Shown here one piece after another: positions 5,194 to 12,049 of a DNA stretch of 12,846 nucleotides. Origin of the DNA: Ignavibacteriaceae bacterium (GTDB lineage: Bacteria; Bacteroidota; Ignavibacteria; Ignavibacteriales; Ignavibacteriaceae); contig JALONF010000024.1 of NCBI GenBank assembly GCA_025455085.1, positions 1 to 12,846 of the forward strand, in the 5' to 3' direction. Position 1 is the stretch's first letter, and each line of letters begins with the position of its first letter. The translations under genes and the position numbers were made by a program. The notes below the pieces were generated by a model, which was given only the letters and a program-made list of their open reading frames with translations, did not search any database and was not told where the DNA came from.

Positions 5194-8100
5194 TTATTTT
5201 CCTGTTAAATATTTCAGTTGGGCAGATAATTCAAAGTACTCTGCCTGCTGCATTAAGAAACCCTGTTTTGTGTCGATAGCGGCTTCTACATTCTGAATAA
5301 ACTGAATGTAGTCTATGTTTCCAAGCCGATATGCCAGTTTCGATGCCTCAATTTGCTCATCCGCTAACGGCAGTGCTTCAGTCTGATAATAGTCAATAAC
5401 TTGGCTTAGGGCATTAAGTCTGCTAATCTGCTGATTATAAACAGCAGATAATTCCAGTTGTGCTTGTTCATATTGTTGACCCACAATCTGGAAATCTATT
5501 TTCGATGCTTTATTTTTACCAGATTGAGAAAAGAAAACCAATGGAACAGAAATACCTGCTTCCCATCCATAAAAACCTGAATTGCCATCAACTGCTTGCA
5601 CTTTGTATCCCAAGCTAAACTTCGGTAAGATATTTGACTTCTCTGCTTTCCATGCTAATTCAGCAACATCGACTCCTGTTGAATAATAATTAAGTAACGG
5701 GCTTCCATCCAAAGAATCACTTTCGGAAGAATTATTAAATACATGCCCTTCTAAATTCTGGATGTTAACATCGACAGCTTTCGGATATAATAAATATTGA
5801 TTAAGAAGTTGTAAAGTTGCCAAATACCTACTCTCAGCTTTCTTAATATTAACCTGTAATTCTTTGTACTTGGCTGCTGCCGAGAGATATTCAATTTTGG
5901 AAGTTGCCTGTGTCTTATACCTTAACTCAGCAGCTTTCTGAAAAGCGGCATACAAAGTATCAAGTTGTTTGAAAAGCAACCATTGCTTCTTAGCAAAGAC
6001 AGCGTTGTACCATGCCAAACTAACATCACGGGCTAATTCGTACTCTGCAAGATTCATGCCTGACATAGCTTGCTGATTTTTAGCATTGTATAAATTACTC
6101 TTTGCAAAAATGCCAAATACATCAATGTTCGACTGTTCAATCCCAATCTTATTTTGAATACCGAGTGAGTTGTTGGAGACTTCTTCTTTACCTGTATAAA
6201 TCGAGGTTGTACCCAATTCATATGCAGTAGCTTTTAATGCTTTTTGTTTGTCAACTTCCAAACTGGCTGCTTTGATAGAAGGGTATTTTTCATATGCCCG
6301 TTCGATTGCCTGTTGCAATGTTATCGGTGAATCCTGTGCTTCGACTCTACCTGAAAATATGAAAAGAGTAATAATGAATATCGCTGGTAATCCAACCTTT
6401 CCTATTCTTGGAAGCCTTCTGTCATTTTTTTTAGATTCGACAAACTTATATAGAATGGGTAGCACGATAAGAGTTAGCAATGTTGATGTTAGCATACCAC
6501 CAATCACAACAGTTGCTAAAGGTCGTTGCACTTCTGCGCCTGCGGAAGTTGATATTGCCATTGGTAAAAAGCCAAGAATATCAGTAGAAGCAGTTAACAA
6601 GATTGGACGTATTCGTCTAATCGACCCTTTTTTAATGATTTCATTAATTTGGAGTTTCCCTTCCTCTTTTAGTTCGTTAAATCCACTAATCAATACCAAT
6701 CCATTTAGTACTGCAACACCAAACAGGACAATAAAACCAACCCCAGCAGAGATGCTAAATGGCATATCCCGAAAAAACAACGAAAATACTCCACCCACTG
6801 CGGCAAAAGGAATTGCCACATAAATCATGAGTGTTTGTTTAAGCGATTTAATAGCAAAAAACACCAACATAAAAATTAATGCCAAAGCAAGGGGAACTAC
6901 AAGAGACAACCTTTTTGAAGCACGTTCGAGGTTTTCAAAAGCACCACCATATCGAATATAATAACCTGTCGGTAATACAAGTTTTTCATCTAAAGTTCTT
7001 TGGATTTCTTCCACAAGAGATTTAACGTCCCTTCCTTCAACATTTATCCCAACATAAGTTCGCCTGTTGGTATTATCACGACTTATTTGCATGGGACCCT
7101 GCTGGTAACTGATTTCAGCAACTTCTTTCAATGGTATTTGATTGCCATCTGGGAGATTAACGAATAAATTTCGGATATCGTCAATACTTGTTCGGTGTTC
7201 CTCATCCAATCTCACCACAAGGTCAAACATCCGCTCACCTTCGTATATACTTCCTGCCACACCACCACTAAAAGCAGACTCAATTATTGTATTTAGGTCT
7301 TTTATTGTCAAATTATAAAGACCGAGCTTATTGCGGTTGTAATTAACAGTTATCTGAGGTAATCCTCTTGTAGCTTCAGCTTTAAGACCAGCTACACCAT
7401 CAATACCCGAAATTAATCCAGAGATTTCTTCGGCTTTATCAGCAAGCATTTCCAAATCGTCACCATAAAGTTTAACAGCAACATCTTCTCGGATACCAGT
7501 CAATAATTCATTGAAACGCATTTCAATAGGCTGGGTAAATTCAAAGTTTATTCCTGCCAAAACACTTACTTTTTCCTTGACTTTATCAATTAATTCCTCC
7601 TTTGAATCGGCTTTCGTCCATTCCTCCTGAGGATTCAATATCACAAAAATGTCAGCGATGTCTATTGGCATTGGGTCCATTGGTAAATCTGCTACCCCAA
7701 TCCTGCTTTGAACACTTTCTATTTCATCAGGAAAATTCTCCAAAACAATTTGTTCCAACCGAGTAGAGGTTTTTATGACCTCGGTTAAAGAAGTCCCCGG
7801 TTTCAGAAACGCTTGAAAAGCGAAATCACCTTCATCGAGTTTGGGAATAAATTCAGCACCCATACGTGTAAATAGAAAACCACCAGAAATTAATAATGCA
7901 ACAGCAATAGCGATTACGATACGACTTCTTTTAAGTGCCCAATCAATCATTGGACTGTATATCTTTTCAAGTAAACCAATTAGTTTATCCCCCCAAGATT
8001 TTTTATCCGTTTTAGGCGGTTGAAGAAATAGGGATGCCATCATTGGAATGTAAGTAAGGCACAAGACTACAACTCCCAGAACGGCAAAACCAAATGTCAT

Positions 8101-9534
8101 TGCCATAGGAATGAACATCTTACCTTCAACGCCTTGAAGTGCCAATACTGGTATAAAAACAATGAGGATGATTAACTGACCGAAAAATGCTGAATTCATC
8201 ATTTTACTTGCAGATGAGTAGGCAATCTCATTACGTTTTGATTGGTCGAGTTTTGTGCCAATTAAATTTTTCTTGTGCAGATAGAAAATCATACTTTCAA
8301 CGATAATGACTGCCCCATCTACCAGTATTCCGAAATCAAGTGCTCCCAAACTCATTAGATTTGCCCATACTCCAAAAATATTCATCATGATAAATGCAAA
8401 TAGCAATGCGAGTGGAATGGTCGATGCCACGATTAAACCACCTCTGAGGTTTCCTAAGAATATGACCAGAACAAATATTACAATAAGTGCACCTAACGAA
8501 AGATTTTCGGCAACAGTAGAGGTTGTACTCTTTATGAGTTTGCTGCGGTCGAGAAAAGGCTTTATGACAACACCTTCAGGCAATGATTTCTGAATTAAGG
8601 TAATTCGTTCTTTCACTGCCTTAATTACATCGTTAGAATTCTCCCCCTTCAACATCATCACAATTCCACCAACTGCCTCACCTTTGCCATTTTTCGTAAA
8701 AGCACCATAACGGACAAAACTTCCATAATTTACTTCAGCTACATCCCTTATAAATATTGGTTGTCCATCTATGTTTGCTACCAAAGTGTTTTTAATATCA
8801 TCAAGAGACCTCATTAAACCTTCACCCCTGATAAAATTGGCTTGAAAGTTCTTCTCAATATATGCACCACCAGTATTCTGGTTATTTTCTTCAAGGGCGT
8901 TGAATACATCGGATATCGTCAGTCCCATACTTCTGAGTTTATCAGGATTAATAGAGACTTCGTATTGTTTACCTCTGCCGCCAAAGGAGTTTACTTCCAC
9001 AACTCCCGACACCATAGCCATTTGTCGCTTTACAATCCAATCTTGAATGGTTCGGAGTTCCATATCGTCATAAATTGTATCGAAATCGGGATGCACTTCC
9101 AGCGTATACTGATATATTTCCCCTAACCCTGTGCTGATTGGTGCTATGAATGGTTCTCCAAAACCTTCTGGGATTTTCTGCTTCACCTCAGCTAATGCCT
9201 CGCTTACCAATTGTCTGGGAAGATATGTTCCTGCACGTTCTTTAAATACAATCGTCACAACAGAAAGTCCAAACCTTGATATACTACGTATCTCAGTAAC
9301 ATCGGGAAGGTTAGCAACTGCCAGTTCTACCTGATAGGTAACGAACTGTTCGATGTCTTCTGTACCTAAATTTGGTGCAGTAGTGATAACCAAAACCTGA
9401 TTATTTGTGATGTCAGGCATGGCATCAAGCGGCACTTTGGAAATGGAAAATATTCCACCAATAATTAAGCCTAATGTCATTAGACCTATAAGTGCCTTAT
9501 TCTTTATTGAAAAAGATATTATTTTATTTATCAT
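5194..9534 (-). CDS. CzcA-type heavy-metal RND pump fused to a TolC-like outer-membrane factor
   Basis: This is a 1446-residue fusion. Residues 1 to about 1035 are a full HME-type RND transporter, with TM1 at 8-30, periplasmic pore domains, TM2-6 (about 345-500), a second periplasmic half, and TM8-12 (about 875-1030). TM4 has DFGILVDGAVIIVE (D400, D406, E413). This signature belongs to CzcA-like pumps for divalent metals, whereas CusA-type Cu/Ag pumps differ here. Residues about 1036-1047 are basic, 1048-1062 are hydrophobic, and VEAQDS follows, together resembling an internal signal peptide with a signal-peptidase-I site after VEA. Residues about 1068-1446 are an outer-membrane efflux protein (TLQQAIERAYEKYPSI... 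through LSAQLKYLTGK). Similar fusions are known in Bacteroidota. I see no frameshift or stop at the junction. The first periplasmic-adaptor gene follows after 19 bases. Confidence 0.94.
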   Translation of the reverse strand: MINKIISFSIKNKALIGLMTLGLIIGGIFSISKVPLDAMPDITNNQVLVITTAPNLGTEDIEQFVTYQVELAVANLPDVTEIRSISRFGLSVVTIVFKERAGTYLPRQLVSEALAEVKQKIPEGFGEPFIAPISTGLGEIYQYTLEVHPDFDTIYDDMELRTIQDWIVKRQMAMVSGVVEVNSFGGRGKQYEVSINPDKLRSMGLTISDVFNALEENNQNTGGAYIEKNFQANFIRGEGLMRSLDDIKNTLVANIDGQPIFIRDVAEVNYGSFVRYGAFTKNGKGEAVGGIVMMLKGENSNDVIKAVKERITLIQKSLPEGVVIKPFLDRSKLIKSTTSTVAENLSLGALIVIFVLVIFLGNLRGGLIVASTIPLALLFAFIMMNIFGVWANLMSLGALDFGILVDGAVIIVESMIFYLHKKNLIGTKLDQSKRNEIAYSSASKMMNSAFFGQLIILIVFIPVLALQGVEGKMFIPMAMTFGFAVLGVVVLCLTYIPMMASLFLQPPKTDKKSWGDKLIGLLEKIYSPMIDWALKRSRIVIAIAVALLISGGFLFTRMGAEFIPKLDEGDFAFQAFLKPGTSLTEVIKTSTRLEQIVLENFPDEIESVQSRIGVADLPMDPMPIDIADIFVILNPQEEWTKADSKEELIDKVKEKVSVLAGINFEFTQPIEMRFNELLTGIREDVAVKLYGDDLEMLADKAEEISGLISGIDGVAGLKAEATRGLPQITVNYNRNKLGLYNLTIKDLNTIIESAFSGGVAGSIYEGERMFDLVVRLDEEHRTSIDDIRNLFVNLPDGNQIPLKEVAEISYQQGPMQISRDNTNRRTYVGINVEGRDVKSLVEEIQRTLDEKLVLPTGYYIRYGGAFENLERASKRLSLVVPLALALIFMLVFFAIKSLKQTLMIYVAIPFAAVGGVFSLFFRDMPFSISAGVGFIVLFGVAVLNGLVLISGFNELKEEGKLQINEIIKKGSIRRIRPILLTASTDILGFLPMAISTSAGAEVQRPLATVVIGGMLTSTLLTLIVLPILYKFVESKKNDRRLPRIGKVGLPAIFIITLFIFSGRVEAQDSPITLQQAIERAYEKYPSIKAASLEVDKQKALKATAYELGTTSIYTGKEEVSNNSLGIQNKIGIEQSNIDVFGIFAKSNLYNAKNQQAMSGMNLAEYELARDVSLAWYNAVFAKKQWLLFKQLDTLYAAFQKAAELRYKTQATSKIEYLSAAAKYKELQVNIKKAESRYLATLQLLNQYLLYPKAVDVNIQNLEGHVFNNSSESDSLDGSPLLNYYSTGVDVAELAWKAEKSNILPKFSLGYKVQAVDGNSGFYGWEAGISVPLVFFSQSGKNKASKIDFQIVGQQYEQAQLELSAVYNQQISRLNALSQVIDYYQTEALPLADEQIEASKLAYRLGNIDYIQFIQNVEAAIDTKQGFLMQQAEYFELSAQLKYLTGK

Positions 9535-9613
9535 TTTATTTACTTGGCTTATTAATTAATAATAAGGTAATTATCTCCATGAGGTTAATCAAAGTAGACT
9601 AATTAATTGCACA

Positions 9614-9636
9614 GTATCATCTAAAATAAATGATAC
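9614..9636. promoter_or_regulatory. Palindrome upstream of the pump gene, candidate operator
   Basis: GTATCAT (9614-9620) and ATGATAC (9630-9636) form a perfect inverted repeat with a 9-base spacer. It lies about 80 bases before the pump start codon in the 141-base gap after the DUF6660-like gene. On the - strand the text CTACTTTG, which resembles but does not exactly match TAnnTTTG, lies between it and the pump gene. It could bind the Fur-type protein or another regulator, or act as an mRNA hairpin. There is no T-run that would make it a terminator. Confidence 0.45.
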
Positions 9637-9675
9637 ATGAGCTTGTTACTTAATTAAGTTGAAAGTATGAATGGA

Positions 9676-9981
9676 TTAAATTTTGGGAGGTTGCCAGATT
9701 GAGGCTACAGGACTTGAGTATGCAGATTCTATAAAGCTATTGTCTAAAGGATTTTCTGCCAAAATGGTTAAAACTACATTATAAAATGAAGGGAAAGAAA
9801 GTGTTTGGCAACAATGACAAAAACAAAAGGGGGTACATAAATCAACATCATTGGTTTGATTTGCGTTTTGTTCTGACAATTCCAAGGCAATATTATTAGA
9901 ATTTATGGCATGAATATCATTGCAGGGCATGGCTGTTAAAACCACTATATACACTGATAATATCATTGCTGCGTACTTCAC
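9676..9981 (-). CDS. Small exported Cys-rich protein, DUF6660-like
   Basis: The frame is open from 10041, but the most likely start is GTG 9981, giving MKYAAMILSVYIVVLTAMPC... and 101 residues. ATG 9966 is an alternative. The later start is preferred because a TAnnTTTG promoter element lies at 10017-10024, downstream of the first ATG. The N-terminus is one hydrophobic signal or membrane segment. Next comes the motif PCNDIHA, then a Cys cluster DLCTPFCFCHCCQT at the middle. The pattern matches my memory of DUF6660 proteins, which sit beside metal-efflux genes in Bacteroidota; I could not search. The Cys/His cluster is placed to bind metal in the periplasm. The gene lies between the Fur-type regulator and the pump, so it is probably part of the metal response. 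Its function is unknown. Confidence 0.75.
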   Translation of the reverse strand: MKYAAMILSVYIVVLTAMPCNDIHAINSNNIALELSEQNANQTNDVDLCTPFCFCHCCQTLSFPSFYNVVLTILAENPLDNSFIESAYSSPVASIWQPPKI

Positions 9982-10016
9982 TAAACTCGATTTATTTCTT
10001 ATTAGGAATACAACAG

Positions 10017-10024
10017 CAAAAATA
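10017..10024 (-). promoter_or_regulatory. Candidate Bacteroidota -7 element for the DUF6660-like gene
   Basis: The - strand reads TATTTTTG, an exact TAnnTTTG match. Transcription would begin near 10010, about 30 bases before the GTG at 9981. I see no well-spaced -33 TTTG; the nearest TTTG is 25 bases upstream. It suggests the small gene and pump can be transcribed separately from the regulator gene. The match is short, so chance is possible. Confidence 0.4.
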
Positions 10025-10048
10025 TAGTAAAGTTCATGCAACTGGGTT

Positions 10049-10063
10049 GCAAATATTATTTGC
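10049..10063. promoter_or_regulatory. Fur-box-like 7-1-7 palindrome, candidate operator
   Basis: GCAAATA-T-TATTTGC is a perfect 7-1-7 inverted repeat. This is the geometry of known Fur-family operators (Fur, Zur, PerR). It overlaps the stop codon of the Fur-type gene and lies just upstream of the TATTTTTG element at 10017-10024, about where a -33 region would be. It is thus well placed for the adjacent Fur-family protein to control the DUF6660-like gene and the pump. An imperfect relative, GCAATAATTTAGC, lies at 10493-10505 near the regulator's own predicted start site. Confidence 0.55.
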
Positions 10064-10469
10064 TACAAACCGAACAAATACCTTTCACCACCATATTAAC
10101 GCTTTCAAGAGAAAAACTACTGGGAAGATTTATATTTGGTACAGAAATGTCGTTTAAACAATATGTTTGATTGCAATGCGTGCATAAAAAATGAACATGG
10201 AGGTCATCTGGATGGCATTCACAAGAATCTTTGCACAGAGCATACTTTATTGAACCTGTACCGTCATCAATACTATGTATCAGTTTATTCTTTTCAAATG
10301 TTTTAAGTGTACGGTATAAAGTTGCCTTATCAGCCTTTTCGAATTTGTTTTCTAATTCTGGTAAACTAATTGCTGTACTTTGCTTGGTCAATACCTGTAA
10401 TACCAACTGTCGCATTGCGGTTGGTTTAATATTTTTTGCGTTGAGCTTACTGTCTATATCTTTTTGCAT
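10056..10469 (-). CDS. Fur-family metal-responsive transcriptional regulator
   Basis: From ATG 10469 the protein has 137 residues, typical of the family. The frame is open to 10517, but a TAnnTTTG element at 10505-10512 lies inside that extension, so the later start MQKDIDSKLN is chosen. Residues about 10-75 form the winged helix (TAMRQLVLQVL, then KATLYRTLKTFEKNKLI as recognition helix). The dimerisation domain has HVHFLCTHCNQTYC, with one CxxC and the His cluster of Fur/Zur sensors, and a second CxxC in GICSVCSK near the end for structural Zn. It is a cytoplasmic dimer that represses with bound metal in most relatives. Being the first gene of the efflux locus suggests it controls that locus. 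Which metal it senses cannot be told from sequence; Zn is plausible given the CDF and pump types. Confidence 0.92.
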   Translation of the reverse strand: MQKDIDSKLNAKNIKPTAMRQLVLQVLTKQSTAISLPELENKFEKADKATLYRTLKTFEKNKLIHSIDDGTGSIKYALCKDSCECHPDDLHVHFLCTHCNQTYCLNDISVPNINLPSSFSLESVNMVVKGICSVCSK

Positions 10470-10504
10470 TGCAATTATGGATGTCCTATAAAGCAATAAT
10501 TTAG

Positions 10505-10512
10505 CAAAAGTA
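10505..10512 (-). promoter_or_regulatory. Candidate -7 element for the Fur-family gene
   Basis: The - strand reads TACTTTTG, an exact TAnnTTTG match, with expected transcription start near 10498, about 29 bases before ATG 10469. No clear -33 TTTG is seen at the usual distance. An imperfect palindrome (10493-10505) overlaps the expected start site and could allow self-regulation. Confidence 0.4.
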
Positions 10513-10566
10513 CACAAAATTCCAGTGAGAAAATTTCAGCACACCTGAGTTAGATGGGGGATATGA

Positions 10567-10646
10567 TAGAATATTTTCTACCTCTAAATAGGGTAAACAA
10601 ACGGACGTTTATTCATACCCCACAGAGCAGGGGAGGTTTGTACAAA
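10567..10646. repeat. Cluster of short palindromes in the spacer after the recombinase gene
   Basis: Within 80 bases there are TAGAA-TATT-TTCTA (10567-10580), AAACG-GA-CGTTT (10599-10610), a CCCC/GGGG pair (about 10618-10633) and TTTGTACAAA (10637-10646). No gene is visible in 10518-10701. The cluster lies upstream of the Fur-type gene and just beyond the end of the serine recombinase gene. It could hold regulator sites or a recombination site, but each palindrome is short. Confidence 0.3.
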
Positions 10647-10650
10647 AAAC

Positions 10651-10670
10651 AAGGGGTTTCGCAACCCCTT
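10651..10670 (-). terminator. Intrinsic terminator after the recombinase gene
   Basis: AAGGGGTT (10651-10658) and AACCCCTT (10663-10670) form a perfect 8-bp stem with a 4-base loop. On the - strand it is followed by TGTTTTTTG, a U-rich tail. It lies about 30 bases after the stop of the serine recombinase gene and separates that unit from the efflux locus. Confidence 0.85.
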
Positions 10671-10701
10671 ATTTATTTACCCACTTTTATTTAAAAAAAT
10701 G

Positions 10702-11274
10702 TCAGGCATTAATGTACTCTTCAATCGGCTTTTTGATACCATTTCTTGAATCCATTTCTTGTTTTTCACGGGCGTGTCGCAGGATGTAGCCTGATTTTCG
10801 TCTTTCTTTTTTATCCTTTGACCCTTTTGGTCGTCCGAGTCGAATCCCTTCAACTTCCTTTTTCCGCCTTAAAGCAAGTTTTGTCCGTTCAGAAATGAGA
10901 GACCTTTCAAATTCCGCAAAAATTGCCAGAATATGAAAGTGCAGCCTTCCTGTTGCAGTACTGAAATCAAGATTATCACTCACCGAAATAAATGTTATGC
11001 CTTTATCTACTAATTCTTTGATTTCCAATATTAACTCGGTGCTTGAGCGTGCCCAACGGTCAATTTTGTGAACGATAACACCTGCATATTCTCCGTTACG
11101 TAGTTTCTGAAGCAGAACTTGTTTTACAGGACGAGTTCTTCTCGAACTTTCAATTTCCTCAAAGATTTCAAATTCAAATCCCTTCTGGGTGGCAAACTCG
11201 ATTAATCTGACCTTCTGGTTTTCATTCGTCTGGTCAAGTGTTGATACACGCAAGTATAATGCAAAACGATTCAT
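10702..11274 (-). CDS. Small serine recombinase (resolvase/invertase family)
   Basis: This 190-residue site-specific DNA recombinase has a complete N-terminal catalytic domain. YLRVS contains the nucleophile Ser11 with Arg9. KIDRWARSS supplies D72, R73 and R76. GRLHFHILAIFAEFERSLISERT is the conserved E-helix region. The catalytic domain ends with GRPKGSKDKK. The remaining tail (about residues 152-190) is very basic (ERRKSGYILRHAREKQ) and does not show a standard resolvase helix-turn-helix. It may bind DNA in another way or be a variant of the family. It follows a 64-codon gene by 6 bases in an operon and is divergent from an XRE regulator. It may be part of a mobile element or DNA-inversion module, though no invertible segment or att site is evident in the window. 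Confidence 0.92.
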   Translation of the reverse strand: MNRFALYLRVSTLDQTNENQKVRLIEFATQKGFEFEIFEEIESSRRTRPVKQVLLQKLRNGEYAGVIVHKIDRWARSSTELILEIKELVDKGITFISVSDNLDFSTATGRLHFHILAIFAEFERSLISERTKLALRRKKEVEGIRLGRPKGSKDKKERRKSGYILRHAREKQEMDSRNGIKKPIEEYINA

Positions 11275-11280
11275 ATTAAA

Positions 11281-11466
11281 TCAGTTAGAATAAATAATAT
11301 AATACGGGTACTTCTCATCGTAAAATAAAAAATCCGAAGGCAGTTCCACAACATAACTTTTTATTGGTCGATTTCCTTCTATTTCAATAAGAATTAAAAA
11401 ACGGGTACTTCCATCACTGTCGAAATTTATGAACTGGTGTTGGATTCTGATTTGTTTTCTCCTCAT
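11281..11466 (-). CDS. Small unknown protein in operon with the recombinase
   Basis: This short gene is not recognised. From ATG 11466 it encodes 61 residues (MRRKQIRIQHQFINF...). An in-frame ATG at 11475 lies within a palindromic operator and near the predicted transcription start, so the later start is preferred. The protein is soluble, with strand-like segments (RFLILIEIEG, KSYVVELPSDFLFY) and no cysteine after the preferred start, and it may be one small beta sheet. It ends 6 bases before the recombinase start, so the two are probably co-transcribed and functionally linked, for example as an accessory or directionality factor. That last suggestion is inference only. Confidence 0.65.
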   Translation of the reverse strand: MRRKQIRIQHQFINFDSDGSTRFLILIEIEGNRPIKSYVVELPSDFLFYDEKYPYYIIYSN

Positions 11467-11528
11467 TGAACACATTTATGTGTGCAAATTTAATAAAGAT
11501 TAATTACTGAACACACTTATATGTGTTT
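11467..11528. promoter_or_regulatory. Divergent control region with twin AACACA/TGTGT operators and a -7 element
   Basis: Two similar palindromes lie between the divergent genes. Site 1 is AACACA-TTTA-TGTGTG (11469-11484) and site 2 is AACACA-CTTATA-TGTGTT (11510-11527). Both are preceded by TG, and their centres are 42 bases apart, close to four helical turns. On the - strand TAAATTTG (11485-11492) is an exact TAnnTTTG match. Site 1 would then cover the transcription start of the recombinase unit and site 2 its -33 region. This is the arrangement expected for repression, probably by the adjacent XRE protein. Confidence 0.65.
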
Positions 11529-11554
11529 TATTTTTATTTTTACAGAAAAAAGTG

Positions 11555-11800
11555 GTGAAAAAATCTGATGCAATACCCTCAGAACAGAAAAAACTATTAG
11601 TTCAAATCGGCAAGAAATTGCAGAAACTAAGGGCAGATAGAGGGAAAACCTATGTAGAAACGGCTAAGGAAATGGGTGTACCACGGAATACCCTGAACAG
11701 AATGGAGTTAGGGCAAATTAATTTTCAGCTTCTAACTCTTGTTCGTGTACTGAATTATTATCACCTGAGCATAAGTCAATTCTTCGATAAACTGGACTAA
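11555..11800 (+). CDS. Small XRE-family helix-turn-helix regulator 1
   Basis: This is an 81-residue DNA-binding protein (82 if the preceding GTG at 11552 is used). Both starts are GTG; the rest is MKKSDAIPSEQKKLLVQIG.... The Cro/C1-type five-helix domain covers about residues 17-70. The HTH is TYVETAKEMGVPRNTLNRMELG, with VPRNTLNRME as the recognition helix. The C-terminal tail is LSISQFFDKLD. The protein has no sensor domain. It is divergent from the recombinase unit and directly beside the twin palindromes, so it probably binds them and controls both directions. It is a paralogue of the second XRE gene at 12050. Confidence 0.88.
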   Translation: MKKSDAIPSEQKKLLVQIGKKLQKLRADRGKTYVETAKEMGVPRNTLNRMELGQINFQLLTLVRVLNYYHLSISQFFDKLD

Positions 11801-12049
11801 CTTTAACTATTTCCACAAACAATTCTATAATTTGACCGTGCGGTGATGCATGCTGGGACTGTTTTTCAGGTGAAGTCGATGAAAATAGGGGGAAATTAGC
11901 GTTAATTTGATGTTTTTAAACGGTTTCAACTTTCCAAATTACTCCGATAACCATAGGTTTAAGAACACCAGAGTACCCTTAGAATGAATTTTGGTACAAA
12001 TAAATCCACAACACGATGTGACAGTATTTATTGAAAATGATATTACAGA
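11801..12049. other. Spacer between the two XRE genes
   Basis: This 249-base stretch has no convincing gene. An inverted pair GTACC...GGTAC lies at about 11970-11995. Near its end is CACA-ACACGA-TGTG (12007-12020), with the same half-sites and 6-base spacing as operator site 2 at 11510-11527, though the arms are only 4 bases. It sits about 30 bases before the second XRE start, in a place suited to repression. No clear TAnnTTTG was found. Confidence 0.4.

Noticed and set aside
6390..6450. Possibility that the pump-OMF fusion is a sequencing frameshift or lost stop
   Set aside because: Both domains are in one clean frame with a sensible linker, and similar fused proteins are known in Bacteroidota.
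6248..6823. 191-residue + strand frame opposite the pump gene
   Set aside because: It is antisense to the conserved C-terminal RND half and the fusion junction, with no recognisable domain.
10846..10858. TCGAATCCCTT shared with the tRNA-Gly T arm, as an att-site candidate
   Set aside because: Only 11 bases match and it lies inside the recombinase coding region, so chance is the better explanation.
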